Source of the DNA: Deltaproteobacteria bacterium ADurb.Bin207
GTDB lineage: Bacteria > Myxococcota_A > Polyangia > Polyangiales > Polyangiaceae
Length of the DNA: 64,000 bases
Assembly: GCA_002070115.1 (NCBI GenBank)
Contig: MWCO01000004.1
Span: 100,679-164,678 of the forward strand
Direction of reading: 5' to 3'
Positions within the stretch are counted from its first letter, which is position 1. Each line of letters starts with the position of its first letter. Under the pieces are notes generated by a model. It was not told the DNA's origin. It saw nothing but the letters and a program-made list of their open reading frames with translations, and ran no database searches. This document shows, piece by piece, positions 33,721 through 43,031 of the stretch. The position numbers and the translations under genes are program-made.

Positions 33721-35340
33721 ATGAGACACGCGCTGCTCAACCTACGGACACTCGCCCTGCTTGTAGTGGGAACCACGATTTTCGCTTGTGGAGGAGAAGA
33801 AGAGGCCGCACCGGACCCAGAGGCCACCGTAGCCGAAGAGGGGGATGGCCAGGCGCCCGCCGAAGATCGTATCGAAACCCCGATGCCGCCCGAGGATGGG
33901 CCGAAACTCGTGGCCACCTCCCTTGCCACCGTCATCTATTCCCAACCCTCCTCGAACTCAGAAAAAATTGGATATCTCCGTGTCGGTGAGGTGGTCGCGC
34001 GAAGCAAAACCGCAATTTCTTACGATGGTTGCGAACACGGTTGGTATCGGATTCGACCGGTGGGATATGTATGCATCGGAGACAAGGCATCCACCTACTT
34101 ACAGCATCCGATTGCGCGTGCGCTCGGTAAGCTTCCGGATTTAAGCAAACCCTTGCCGTATCGGTATGCCTTCGCACGAGCCATCGCTCCCAACTATCTT
34201 CGCGTTCCGACCAAGGCCGAGCAGCATCAATACGAATTCCAACTCGACAAGCATCTACGCTCCTACAACAAGCTCAAAGATTCTTGGCAGGCCATCGACG
34301 TAGGAGCCAACGACATTCCGTTGGATGAAAACGGTGTGGCAAGCGGTCCAGCACCCAGCGAACCGCCTCATACGGATCTGTCCACGGTATTCGGTGGAGA
34401 TGGCAACGACATGGTGCCCTGGTGGCTCGATGGTGGAAGAAAAATACCGCATCTTGCCGCTTATAAAGCACCGCAATATGCGGTCATCGCCGGACGAGTC
34501 AAACGATTCACGGGGGTCGCCGTTATCGGCACGTTCGTGCCGGGAGAGGGTGCGCAGCAGCGTCGCATGGCGATTACCGCGGATGGTCGCCTCATTCCCG
34601 TGAGCAAGTTGAAACCCAATACCGGTTCCACGTGGCATGGCGTGGCCTTGGGACAGAAATCAGGACTGAGTTTGCCTCTTGGTTTCGTGACCAATCGCAG
34701 TGGAGCCGCGGTATTCGAACTATCGGATACCGAAACCAAGCGTGTGGGGGAGATCCCTTTCCGCACCACCATCAACCTCAATGGGAAAGTAAGAAATCGC
34801 CAAGGAAAGCGCTTCGTTCAACTCCACAACGACACGTGGGTATTGTCCGATGACGCGGCCATTGCCGCACTGCCGTCCAAGCTTCCCGCGTTTGCCAAAG
34901 GCCAGCAGAAGTGGATCGACTTGAGCATCGTGAGTCAGACGATGGTGGCCTGGGAGGGGCGTACGCCCGTATATGTCACGATGGTATCCACGGGGAAAGA
35001 CGGCTTGGGGGACCCGAAAACGTCGCATTCGACTCCGCGAGGAACATTTCGAATTCGCGAAAAGCATGTCACTACGACCATGGACTCGACGGATGTGGGG
35101 CATGAGTTTGAGTTGAGGGATGTGCCTTGGGTGCAGTATTTTCACCATGGTTACGCGATTCACGCCGCGTATTGGCATGATGATTATGGCAAGGTGCGAA
35201 GCCATGGCTGCGTGAATTTATCGCCGATCGATGCGCGATTTTTCTTCTTTTGGGCGACGCCCACATTGCCGACGGCATGGCATGGCGCTTATGCGTCGAG
35301 GGACCTGGGCGAAGGAACGATCGTCTACATCCATCCGTAG
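33721..35340 (+). CDS. L,D-transpeptidase (YkuD) lipoprotein with SH3-like region
   Basis: The 539-aa protein has a signal peptide with lipobox-like IFAC, so it is an envelope lipoprotein. An Asp/Glu-rich linker is followed by an SH3-like segment (residues about 60-120, VIYSQPSSNSEKIGYLRVGEVV). The C-terminal YkuD catalytic domain contains HHGYAIHAAYWHDDYG and SHGCVN with nucleophile Cys497. YkuD enzymes form 3-3 crosslinks in peptidoglycan or attach proteins to it. The central region, about residues 130-400, is unassigned but includes repeats of SH3-like character. The ATG at 33721 is supported by the signal peptide; the frame open from 33571 would overlap the divergent lipoprotein. Confidence 0.9.
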   Translation: MRHALLNLRTLALLVVGTTIFACGGEEEAAPDPEATVAEEGDGQAPAEDRIETPMPPEDGPKLVATSLATVIYSQPSSNSEKIGYLRVGEVVARSKTAISYDGCEHGWYRIRPVGYVCIGDKASTYLQHPIARALGKLPDLSKPLPYRYAFARAIAPNYLRVPTKAEQHQYEFQLDKHLRSYNKLKDSWQAIDVGANDIPLDENGVASGPAPSEPPHTDLSTVFGGDGNDMVPWWLDGGRKIPHLAAYKAPQYAVIAGRVKRFTGVAVIGTFVPGEGAQQRRMAITADGRLIPVSKLKPNTGSTWHGVALGQKSGLSLPLGFVTNRSGAAVFELSDTETKRVGEIPFRTTINLNGKVRNRQGKRFVQLHNDTWVLSDDAAIAALPSKLPAFAKGQQKWIDLSIVSQTMVAWEGRTPVYVTMVSTGKDGLGDPKTSHSTPRGTFRIREKHVTTTMDSTDVGHEFELRDVPWVQYFHHGYAIHAAYWHDDYGKVRSHGCVNLSPIDARFFFFWATPTLPTAWHGAYASRDLGEGTIVYIHP

Positions 35341-35487
35341 GCGGCAGGGGGCTGATCGGCACTACGAAAATCGACAAAAACGCGGTGGATTTCCAGTCTT
35401 TCGCGATCTGTCGGCGAGAGGCTGCTATGCTCTTTGGTTCGTGAAACCTCGGCTCATCACGAGTCGCGGGCAAGGTGGAGAGCTGGC

Positions 35488-36546
35488 ATGACGACAGCAC
35501 CAAGCGCGATGATCGACTTGCGTTCCGACACGGTCACACAACCGACGCCGTCGATGCGTCAAGCGATGCAACGAGCTTGCGTGGGGGACGACGTTTTCGG
35601 GGAGGACCCTTCGGTGCGATTGCTGGAAGAAGAGGTCGCGGATCGATTGGGCACACAAGCGGCGCTTTTCGTTCCGAGTGGGACCATGGGCAATCAACTC
35701 GCCATTGGCGTCCAAACCCGCAAGGGCGATGAGATCATCGTCGGGCAAGGCGCCCATTGTGCGTGGTATGAATCGGGAGCGGCCAGCGCGTTATGGGGTG
35801 TACAAGCGGTATCGGTTGGGCACGACGGATGTTTCGATGGGGAGCATGTGAGCGCGGCGGTGAAGCCACGAGCGGATTGGTATCCGCAAACGCGATTGGT
35901 TGCGGTGGAGAACACGCATAATCGAGCGGGGGGACGAGTATGGCGGTTGGAGCAACTGGCTTCGGTGCTCGAGGCGTCGCGTCGTCATGGCCTGTCGTGT
36001 CATATGGATGGGGCGAGGATATGGAATGCGGCGGTGGCGCTCGGCGTAACGGAAAAGCGAATTGCGACGGGCTTTGATACCGTAAGTGTTTGTTTTTCAA
36101 AAGGATTAGGCGCACCCGTCGGCTCTGCTCTTTGCGCATCTCATGCGTTGATCGAGCAGGCTCGTCGGTTGCGCAAGCGGTTGGGTGGAGGGATGCGGCA
36201 AGCGGGTTTTCTTGCCGCGGCGGCGCGATTTGCATTGCAGCAACACCGCGAGCGACTCGTGCGAGACCATGACAATGCGAAGGCTCTGGCACGGATCGTG
36301 GCGAGTGCAAAAGGCGCGCAGGTTGATCTCGAAGCGGTGCAAACCAACATCGTCATGGTGGATACGCCCACGATTGCCGCCGAGCAAATAGAGGTCGCCG
36401 CGCGAGCCAAAGGTGTGCTCGTCGCGGTCTTCGGTGCGCATCGTATCCGGCTCGTTACCCACCTCGACGTCGAGGAAACGGCACAGCGTGGAGGACAGAT
36501 TGTGGCGGAAGTGATCGAAACGTTACAACGTCTCCACGGAGAATGA
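35488..36546 (+). CDS. ltaE: Low-specificity L-threonine aldolase
   Basis: The 352-aa PLP enzyme (fold type I) cleaves L-threonine or L-allo-threonine to glycine and acetaldehyde in the cytosol. Diagnostic motifs are IDLRSDTVTQPT at the start, GDDVFGEDPSV, FVPSGTMGNQLA, ENTHNRAGG, HMDGARIWNA and the PLP-binding Lys205 in CFSKGLGAPVGS. The ribosome-binding site GGAG at 35477-35480 sits 7 bp before the ATG at 35488. The downstream TPR lipoprotein starts at once, so the two are co-transcribed, which links amino acid catabolism to an envelope protein only by position. Confidence 0.95.
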   Translation: MTTAPSAMIDLRSDTVTQPTPSMRQAMQRACVGDDVFGEDPSVRLLEEEVADRLGTQAALFVPSGTMGNQLAIGVQTRKGDEIIVGQGAHCAWYESGAASALWGVQAVSVGHDGCFDGEHVSAAVKPRADWYPQTRLVAVENTHNRAGGRVWRLEQLASVLEASRRHGLSCHMDGARIWNAAVALGVTEKRIATGFDTVSVCFSKGLGAPVGSALCASHALIEQARRLRKRLGGGMRQAGFLAAAARFALQQHRERLVRDHDNAKALARIVASAKGAQVDLEAVQTNIVMVDTPTIAAEQIEVAARAKGVLVAVFGAHRIRLVTHLDVEETAQRGGQIVAEVIETLQRLHGE

Positions 36547-36548
36547 TT

Positions 36549-37631
36549 ATGAGCAAGGTAATCGCCTACGCGATCTGCGCCTGTTGTTTATTGGGTTGCG
36601 CGCCATCGATACCGCGGCCCTACCTGGAGGCCAAAGCGGCGGGACACCGGGCGTACTCTTCGGGCCGGTATGAGCAAGCTGCGGAGCACTTCCATCAAGC
36701 GGCAGGCAAGGCGGATCGTCGAAAGGATCGCGACGAGGCATTGTATTTGGAAGCGTCATCGTATCTTCGTGCGGGACGATATCGGGAGGCGAAGACGGTT
36801 TTCGAGGCGATGGTTTCGATCTCGCCCGACGGTTTACGAGCGGCGCGAGCAGCCCATGAAGCAGCGAAAATCGAGATACGACATGGCGATGCGGCGAAGG
36901 GCTGGCAGATGCTTCACGCGGCGATCGTTCGGTATCCGGCTAGTGGTTTGAGTCGTGCGGCGCTTCAGCGCTATCTTCAGTACTTGGATGAAACGATCGG
37001 CCCGTTGCGTGTGATCGACTATTTGGACGCGAGCATGGATTGGTATCGTGCTCATGATCTGGGTGAGCGGGCGTTATATGAAAAAGCAAAACGGTTGGAA
37101 CGGCTGGGACGGCTTCGGGAGGCGGTGGACACCTTGCTCATTTGTGCGAAGGACTATCCGTATCCGGTTGGTAGTTTAAGGGACAACGCGCTCTATTTGG
37201 CTTCGGAACTCGAAGAGCGGCTTGGACGTCCTCGCCAGGCGGTAGCTCACTTGCGCACGTTGCTCGAAGACCGGGAGCAGTCGCTCATCCACGGCAGTTA
37301 CGAAAGGCCGCTCTATGCGCCAGCGCAGATGCGTCTTGCCGTGTTGTACCGCGATGCCTTGGCGGAGCCTGATGTGGCGCGAAAAGAGTTCCGCAAGCTA
37401 TTCGACGCTTTCCCGACCTCGACGCTACGGGACGATGCTTTGTGGGCGGAGGCTTTGGTGGCCAGAAAGCAGAAGGATACCGAAGGCGCTTGTGCAGCGG
37501 TTTCGCTGCTCGTCAAGCACATACCGCAATCCCGCTATGCGCACTGCGCAACGCTACTATGCGACAAGGCTCCGACACCTGGCCAGGCCGGAACATGCCG
37601 GGAATATATTGCGCGAGACATCGCTCCCTGA
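36549..37631 (+). CDS. TPR lipoprotein
   Basis: The 360-aa protein has a signal peptide with lipobox LLGC (around residues 14-17). The rest is tandem TPR-like helices, for example GRYEQAAEHFHQAAGKADRRKD and GRYREAKTVFEAMVSISPDGL, which usually mediate protein-protein contacts at the outer membrane (BamD/YbgF-like in overall look). The ATG at 36549 is chosen because GGAGA at 36538-36542 is then 6 bp upstream; an ATG at 36543 overlaps the ltaE stop but lies against the ribosome-binding site. The specific partner is unknown. Confidence 0.75.
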   Translation: MSKVIAYAICACCLLGCAPSIPRPYLEAKAAGHRAYSSGRYEQAAEHFHQAAGKADRRKDRDEALYLEASSYLRAGRYREAKTVFEAMVSISPDGLRAARAAHEAAKIEIRHGDAAKGWQMLHAAIVRYPASGLSRAALQRYLQYLDETIGPLRVIDYLDASMDWYRAHDLGERALYEKAKRLERLGRLREAVDTLLICAKDYPYPVGSLRDNALYLASELEERLGRPRQAVAHLRTLLEDREQSLIHGSYERPLYAPAQMRLAVLYRDALAEPDVARKEFRKLFDAFPTSTLRDDALWAEALVARKQKDTEGACAAVSLLVKHIPQSRYAHCATLLCDKAPTPGQAGTCREYIARDIAP

Positions 37632-37699
37632 CCCCCTACGGTCGAGAGCGCATCTTCCGTGGTGAAAGCGACTATCCCAACACGGATAATCGCTCGACT

Positions 37700-38062
37700 T
37701 CAATCGTCGTCGACTTCGTCTTCATCCGGATCGAAATCCTCATCGTCATCGTCGGGATCCGGATCGTCGTCATCATCTTCCGCGGGTAAGGCGTATTTCA
37801 GGTCGATGTTGAGTTCACCAAGACTCGTTTCGAGAATCTCGAAGAGTTCGTCGACGTCATCGCCGCCCCACTCCTCGAGCATGTCCGTGAGGAATTCAAA
37901 AAAGTCGCCGTTGTCGAGCAGGCGTTCGATATCTTCGATCTGTTCTTCCGAAAAGGATTCGAAAATGTCTTCACGCAGGGTTTCGGTGTCACCCTCTTCG
38001 GTCGCATCCTCGGCAGAAAGACGAATCTGTCGCACGGCGCGTTTATCGAGGTAGATCTCCAT
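37700..38062 (-). CDS. Small protein with poly-acidic C-terminal tail
   Basis: The 120-aa protein starts EIYLDKRAVRQIRLSAED, then has Glu/Asp-rich helices (residues 20-85). It ends in about 25 residues that are almost all Asp, Glu and Pro. The ATG at 38062 has GGAGG 9 bp upstream. The net charge is strongly negative. Such tails can act as DNA mimics, metal chelators or chaperone-like linkers; which applies here is unknown. The family was not recognised. It is convergent with the TPR lipoprotein gene and divergent from the beta-barrel gene. Confidence 0.68.
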   Translation of the reverse strand: MEIYLDKRAVRQIRLSAEDATEEGDTETLREDIFESFSEEQIEDIERLLDNGDFFEFLTDMLEEWGGDDVDELFEILETSLGELNIDLKYALPAEDDDDDPDPDDDDEDFDPDEDEVDDD

Positions 38063-38189
38063 TCGGTCTTGCCTCCAGAGCCAGAGCTTGAGGGGCTTTA
38101 TGCGATACAACGCCAAGGCGTCAAGAAGACTGCGCTAGGAATTGTTTTCTGATGATAAAACAATGGACGTTTCCAGGTGAGGAGAACCG

Positions 38190-38891
38190 ATGATTCGGAA
38201 ACGCTCGAACGTTGCGGTCCTGGGCTATGTGGCGATAAGTGCGACACTCGCCGTGAGTTCAGCACTTGGCCAACAGCCACCGCAACCCCAACCACCGGCT
38301 CCGAAGCATCCACCGGCCGGCCCGGTGCAGCCTCCGCCCTTGAATGTCGACTATTTACAATTCGGCACGGCCCTTCACGTACAGTTTAGCTTGAATCCAG
38401 GTCCTGTCTGCCCAAGCCATGCCCGTGTCCCGTGCATTCTCGGCTCCGGAGCCGGTTTGGTAGCCCGCGCCGGCTATCGTTCCCGAGGTCCCTGGTACAT
38501 CGGTGGAGCCTATTCTCTCGCGAAATTGGATACGCAAGGGTTGATGCGTCTGGGGGTGTTGCAACAACTCGGTGGAGAGATGCGTTACCTGCTCAACTTC
38601 GGCCTGCGAACCGAGCCATACCTCACGGCGGGGCTTGGGGGTCTTGCCTTTGGTAACGAATGGCATGCGGAAGCCTGGGGGCTCGCGTCGTTCGGCGGTG
38701 CGGGCTTTGAAGTGCAGCTTTCGAGAACGACCATCGTCGGACTGGCCGCAACCTATCGACCGATGTTGTTTTTCGAGTGGACGGATCGCGCCGGACAACA
38801 TCGTGACACTGGAGTTGCCCATTTCTGGGGACTTGCCCTCACCCTCGAGGCGCGGGAGCCGTTAGGAAGCCACGGGATGCGCTTGCGCTGA
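38190..38891 (+). CDS. Putative outer-membrane beta-barrel protein
   Basis: The 233-aa protein has a signal peptide (up to the AVSSALGQ cleavage region), then a Pro/Gln-rich linker. The body alternates hydrophobic and polar residues in strand-like segments with aromatic girdles (GPWYIGGAYSLAKLD, TEPYLTAGLGGLAFGNEW, GVAHFWGLALTLEA). This is the pattern of a small eight-strand outer-membrane barrel. No specific family was identified. The ribosome-binding site GGTGAGGAG lies just upstream of the ATG. The gene is monocistronic as far as can be seen. Confidence 0.7.
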   Translation: MIRKRSNVAVLGYVAISATLAVSSALGQQPPQPQPPAPKHPPAGPVQPPPLNVDYLQFGTALHVQFSLNPGPVCPSHARVPCILGSGAGLVARAGYRSRGPWYIGGAYSLAKLDTQGLMRLGVLQQLGGEMRYLLNFGLRTEPYLTAGLGGLAFGNEWHAEAWGLASFGGAGFEVQLSRTTIVGLAATYRPMLFFEWTDRAGQHRDTGVAHFWGLALTLEAREPLGSHGMRLR

Positions 38892-38997
38892 GAACCTCAC
38901 GACACGCGGGGGTTCAAGCATACAAAACGGCAAAAAAGGCCATCCGATCGAAATGGGGTCTTGACTCCGAGCACGTTGCGGGGTCCCCTTTCGAACC

Positions 38998-40338
38998 GTG
39001 ATTTGCGACCGCTGTGGACGGGACAATCCGACATCCCTCATCTTCTGCCAAGATTGCGGCCGACGGCTTCAGGCCGTTGCGCCCCCCGCGATCTCTCGCC
39101 CTGCGCCCGAAAACAGCGAATCTTCCGCAAAACACGTCGTCTGTGAACGATGTCAAACGCGCAACCCTGCGGAAGGGAAATACTGCGTCACCTGCGGCGC
39201 CCCGCTGCACCCTAGCCCTCCCATCGCGAATCTCTCACCGATTCCCCCTGCTGGCGTCATCCAAGTCTCCCCCCCCGATCCTCCGACGGCGTCACCCCAG
39301 CCCATCATCTGCGACCGTTGTCAAGGAATATGTGATGGGGGTATGCGCTTTTGCAAGTATTGTGGGGCTCCTTTACCCAACCCATCCTTTCAAGAAGGCC
39401 CCCCACAACAAGTTGCCGAACCTTCTCCCGCGCTAAACTCACCGTCGGCTGGTGCGCAAGACTACGTTTTTCAACAACAAAACAACATTTCGGAATCCGC
39501 GCGAGCCGCGGTTGCCCCACCAACTCCTCCCCCAGGCGCGCCGAACATGCGCGCCGAATCGACCGACCGCTCGCGAACGCGCCCCTCTACTTCCCAAGGC
39601 CTGGCACAACCCCATCCGCTGCTGGCCGATCAACCCGCCGGAACCAAAACCGGCCAATACATTCCCTTTTCCGGCTCTTCGACCATCCCCGCTGGCCGCC
39701 TCGTCGTCGTGGGAAGCGATGGACGAGAAGGCCCTAGCTTCCCATTGGTCGGCGACCAAGTCGACATCGGACGCTCCGAAGGGGCCATCGTCCTATCCGA
39801 AGATCACTATATGTCCCCGAGACATGCCCGACTGCTTCGCGTGAACGGCTCGTGGTTCGTTCGCGACTTGAACTCGACCAACGGCGTATTCGTCCGACTC
39901 CGCTCCCCTCACCCGCTCCAGCACGGAGACTTGCTCTTACTCGGGGTGGAAGTGCTAAAGTTTGAAACCGCCATGGATGCGGAACTCGACCTCGGGCCTG
40001 CCGTACAGCATGGAACGCTCGTGTTCGGTTCCCCAGCACTCGCTCGTTGTGCCCGACTTGTGCAACGAACGGTGGAGGGAGTCGCCAGAGACGTGTACCA
40101 TCTACACCGACTCGAGACCGTTCTGGGTCGAGAGTCAGGTGATATCGTGTTTACAGACGATCCTTACTTATCCAGAAGACACGCTGTCATTCGACGGTCC
40201 AGCTCTTCTGGCACCTTCACACTCGAAGATTTGAACTCGTCGAACGGCTCGTTCGTCGCGATTCGCGGTGATTGCGCCCTGCAGGATGGCGATTCCATCC
40301 GCGTGGGGCAGCACTTGTTCCGCGTGGAGCTCGCATAA
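38998..40338 (+). CDS. Zinc-ribbon and double-FHA protein
   Basis: The 446-aa cytoplasmic protein starts at a GTG. Three N-terminal zinc ribbons have CxxC...CxxC spacing: CDRCGRDN...CQDCG (3-22), CERCQTRN...CVTCG (50-69) and CDRCQGIC...CKYCG (about 101-122). A Pro/Ser-rich linker precedes two FHA domains. The first (about 235-325) has IGRSEGAIVL, MSPRHARLL and NSTNGVFV; the second (about 365-440) has LGRESGDIVF, LSRRHAVI and NSSNGSFV. It begins the operon that continues with PP2C and two permeases, so it probably binds phosphothreonine on a partner that PP2C then resets. The zinc ribbons may bind nucleic acid or protein. Confidence 0.88.
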   Translation: MICDRCGRDNPTSLIFCQDCGRRLQAVAPPAISRPAPENSESSAKHVVCERCQTRNPAEGKYCVTCGAPLHPSPPIANLSPIPPAGVIQVSPPDPPTASPQPIICDRCQGICDGGMRFCKYCGAPLPNPSFQEGPPQQVAEPSPALNSPSAGAQDYVFQQQNNISESARAAVAPPTPPPGAPNMRAESTDRSRTRPSTSQGLAQPHPLLADQPAGTKTGQYIPFSGSSTIPAGRLVVVGSDGREGPSFPLVGDQVDIGRSEGAIVLSEDHYMSPRHARLLRVNGSWFVRDLNSTNGVFVRLRSPHPLQHGDLLLLGVEVLKFETAMDAELDLGPAVQHGTLVFGSPALARCARLVQRTVEGVARDVYHLHRLETVLGRESGDIVFTDDPYLSRRHAVIRRSSSSGTFTLEDLNSSNGSFVAIRGDCALQDGDSIRVGQHLFRVELA

Positions 40339-40361
40339 GGGTGACTGAACTCGAAGGTCAA

Positions 40362-41519
40362 ATGACTGAGGCTTCTCCATCCCAGCCTGGAGACATCCGT
40401 TTCCATGTCTTCGGTCGTACCGATGTCGGACGCATCCGCGAGCACAACGAGGACAGCTATATCATCGCTAACCTCACCGAAAAAACGTGCGGCACCGAAG
40501 ACCAAAACCATCTGCATGTCGTCGGTCCCCACGGCTCCTTGTTGGCCGTCTGCGACGGCATGGGCGGAGCCGCCGCCGGAGAGGTCGCCAGCGCCCTCGC
40601 CGTCAGCATCATCTATGAAAAACTCGCCGAAGGGGCCCCCCCCACCGATCACGACGAACTCGCCAGACGAATGGTGCGCGCCATCGAAACCGCCGGCCTT
40701 CGCATCTACAGCGAAGCCAAACTCGACCGACACCATCGAGGCATGGGCACCACCGCCACCGTCGCCGTCATGCTCGACTCCTTTCTTTTCCTCGGACAAG
40801 TCGGGGATAGTCGAGCCTACATCTTACGAAATCAGCATCTCGTCCAAGTCACCAGCGACCAATCCCTCGTCAATCAACTCATCAAAGCCGGCCAGCTCAC
40901 CGAAGAAGAAGCCGAAAACTTCGAACACAACAATATCATCCTCCAAGCCCTCGGCACCGCAGACACCGTTCAAGTCGACCTCACCTTCGTCCCCCTGCGG
41001 CAAGGCGATGTTCTGCTCATGTGCTCCGACGGGCTCAGCAGCATGGTTCGGTACGACGACATCCGACAAACGATGCTCGATCACCCCGATATCACCGAAG
41101 CTTGCCAAACGCTGATCGAAAAAGCCAACGACGCTGGCGGCCATGACAACATCACCGTCGTCTTGGCTCGCTTCGAGGGAGAAGGCCTGCCGGAGCCGGC
41201 CGATGACGATCCTCGGCTGGAGTATACCAACTACGTGCTCCCTGAAAATTCGACTTCCGAGCGTGCCATGCCCGGACGACGGGGAGCTGTCAAAGAGCTT
41301 GATGAACCGATGATCGGCTCCGAGGTCAAAGACCGGTTCATCGATCCTAGCCAACCGCGAGCATCGTCTTCCAATAACTTCAACGCCTCGCCCAAAAACC
41401 TCGACGATGAGGTGGTTCTTCCCATCGAAAACACGCCCCTGTGGGTGCTCGCCGCTCTGGTCATCGCTGTTTTCGGAGGGCTGGCGTTCGCTGCCTACTA
41501 CTTCGTCCACCGACAATAG
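40362..41519 (+). CDS. PP2C-family Ser/Thr phosphatase, membrane-anchored
   Basis: The 385-aa protein has a PP2C domain over residues 10-260 with the metal-binding Asp set: GRIREHNEDS, AVCDGMGGAAAGE, GDSRAYIL, LLMCSDGLSSM and GGHDNITVVL. A disordered stretch follows (about 270-355). One C-terminal membrane span (PLWVLAALVIAVFGGLAFAA) tethers the catalytic domain to the cytoplasmic face. It dephosphorylates Ser/Thr-phosphoproteins and would oppose the Ser/Thr kinase at 49083. The ATG at 40362 is favoured over the GTG at 40341, which abuts the upstream stop. It lies 23 bp after the FHA gene and 18 bp before the permease gene. Confidence 0.92.
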   Translation: MTEASPSQPGDIRFHVFGRTDVGRIREHNEDSYIIANLTEKTCGTEDQNHLHVVGPHGSLLAVCDGMGGAAAGEVASALAVSIIYEKLAEGAPPTDHDELARRMVRAIETAGLRIYSEAKLDRHHRGMGTTATVAVMLDSFLFLGQVGDSRAYILRNQHLVQVTSDQSLVNQLIKAGQLTEEEAENFEHNNIILQALGTADTVQVDLTFVPLRQGDVLLMCSDGLSSMVRYDDIRQTMLDHPDITEACQTLIEKANDAGGHDNITVVLARFEGEGLPEPADDDPRLEYTNYVLPENSTSERAMPGRRGAVKELDEPMIGSEVKDRFIDPSQPRASSSNNFNASPKNLDDEVVLPIENTPLWVLAALVIAVFGGLAFAAYYFVHRQ

Positions 41520-41537
41520 GACGGAGTTCTGTTCTCG

Positions 41538-43031
41538 ATGCTGCGCAACGCCCTCCGACGAAGCGTATGGTTCGTTCCCGCACTGTTGCTCGCCTCTTTC
41601 CTGTTTTTCTGGCTGCTTACCCTCGTCGCCCCCACGCCCGATCCCTCCCTGCCACGGTTTTTCAATCTCTATCCCCGGGACATCAAAACACTCACCGATC
41701 GCGCGGTCCGTTCGTTGGCAGAAGGCCCCAATGAAGGCGCCCAGCGCGAACTGGTTCGATTGGGAGGCGCCGCTTTCCCACACATCCTGCCGCTTCTTCA
41801 TCCACAACCCCCTGTACGCCAACCCATCGATACCTCCCCCTCGCCCCTCGATTCGCAAACGCAAGGCAGAATCGCCATGGCCCTCGAGCCCGTCGCCAAA
41901 CGCATGGGACTCACCGACCCCTCCGCTTTCTCCTCTCCCAGCAACGCCATCGCCTTCTGGAATCGCTTCTGGGAAGAACGATCCGTGGAATTCCAACCCG
42001 CCGCTGTCCGACGCGCCGTCCATCGACAAGCAGCCCATGGCTCCCCAGCACGACTCACCACCCTCATCGAACTCGATACCTTCGCGCTCCAGGGCATCAT
42101 GCAAGCCCTGGACACCTGCCACACCCCCGATGACGTCGCTCGCTCCGTGCGATTGCTGAGCGTCGCAGCCCATGTCACCCAACGCGATGCCTGTATCCAC
42201 CCTCGCATGGACCCACATCAAGCCAATCGCTGCATCCTCGTATGGCGCGATTGGTGGCTCTCCTCCCGATTCGATTATGAACCCCTATCCGGCCCAGAAC
42301 GCCTCTTCGCCATCCTTACCGAAACACAATATGGCCGCTGGGCCCTCGAGGCCTCCACGTTTCAACTCGGTGTCGATGCCAATGGGATGACCACCTTTGC
42401 GCGTTTTCGCTACCAAGGTCCCAGCACTTTCGCTCTCGCCTTTTTCGGCCTCTGGCTCGCCTACGCCCTCGCCTTCCCCATGAGCCTCGCGGGCGCCCTG
42501 CACCACGAACGCACTGTCGACAAAATCAGCTCTGGTGTGTTGCTCGCACTTCTCACCGCCCCCGTTGCCCTTATCTGCTTCATCCTTGCTTGGATCATAT
42601 CCAATCCCATCGCCATCGCCATCACAGCGATCGGCACGACGCTCGTGGTAGCACCCGCACGGCATCAACGCATCGCCGCCCTCGACTCTTTGTCAAACCC
42701 TTGTTTGCAATATGCTGCCGCCAGAGGGATCCCTCGCTCCCAGATCGTGTTATTCCATATCGGAAAACCCAGCCTCGCCCTTGCCGTAACCCTATTTGCT
42801 TTCGACTTCCCCATCGCCCTATCCGCCGCATGTGTCGCAGAGCAAGCCCTCGGTCTTCCCGGCCTCGGCCACCACCTGATTGATGCCGTCATCGAACGCG
42901 ATATCCCCTTGCTGATGGCCATGGGACTCATCGGCATGACCGTTCATGCCCTCATGATGTTCCTGGGTTCCTTGCTTGGAAACTGGCTCGACCCGCGTCT
43001 CGACCGCTCCGTCCATGGAGAATACCCATGA
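41538..43031 (+). CDS. Dpp/Opp-type ABC permease with a large periplasmic insertion
   Basis: The 497-aa protein has one span at residues 10-32, then about 260 residues before the next (294-316), and four or five more toward the C-terminus. The C-terminal half matches BPD permeases, with an EAA-loop-like QYAAARGIPRSQIVLFHIGKP contacting the ATPase and a closing QALGLPGLGHHLIDAVIERD typical of DppB/OppB. Normal DppB proteins have only about 60 residues between the first two spans. The insertion is helical, with Leu/Ala/Arg repeats that could be a HEAT-like or binding domain. No ATPase or periplasmic binding protein gene is in the operon. The downstream permease overlaps by 4 bp. Confidence 0.8.
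   Translation: MLRNALRRSVWFVPALLLASFLFFWLLTLVAPTPDPSLPRFFNLYPRDIKTLTDRAVRSLAEGPNEGAQRELVRLGGAAFPHILPLLHPQPPVRQPIDTSPSPLDSQTQGRIAMALEPVAKRMGLTDPSAFSSPSNAIAFWNRFWEERSVEFQPAAVRRAVHRQAAHGSPARLTTLIELDTFALQGIMQALDTCHTPDDVARSVRLLSVAAHVTQRDACIHPRMDPHQANRCILVWRDWWLSSRFDYEPLSGPERLFAILTETQYGRWALEASTFQLGVDANGMTTFARFRYQGPSTFALAFFGLWLAYALAFPMSLAGALHHERTVDKISSGVLLALLTAPVALICFILAWIISNPIAIAITAIGTTLVVAPARHQRIAALDSLSNPCLQYAAARGIPRSQIVLFHIGKPSLALAVTLFAFDFPIALSAACVAEQALGLPGLGHHLIDAVIERDIPLLMAMGLIGMTVHALMMFLGSLLGNWLDPRLDRSVHGEYP

Noticed and set aside
40824..42221. Long minus-strand open frame (465 codons) opposite the PP2C and permease genes
   Set aside because: It is antisense to two genes with clear family motifs; its composition (Gly, Glu, Val-rich, no domain) is the shadow produced by the codon bias of the plus strand.
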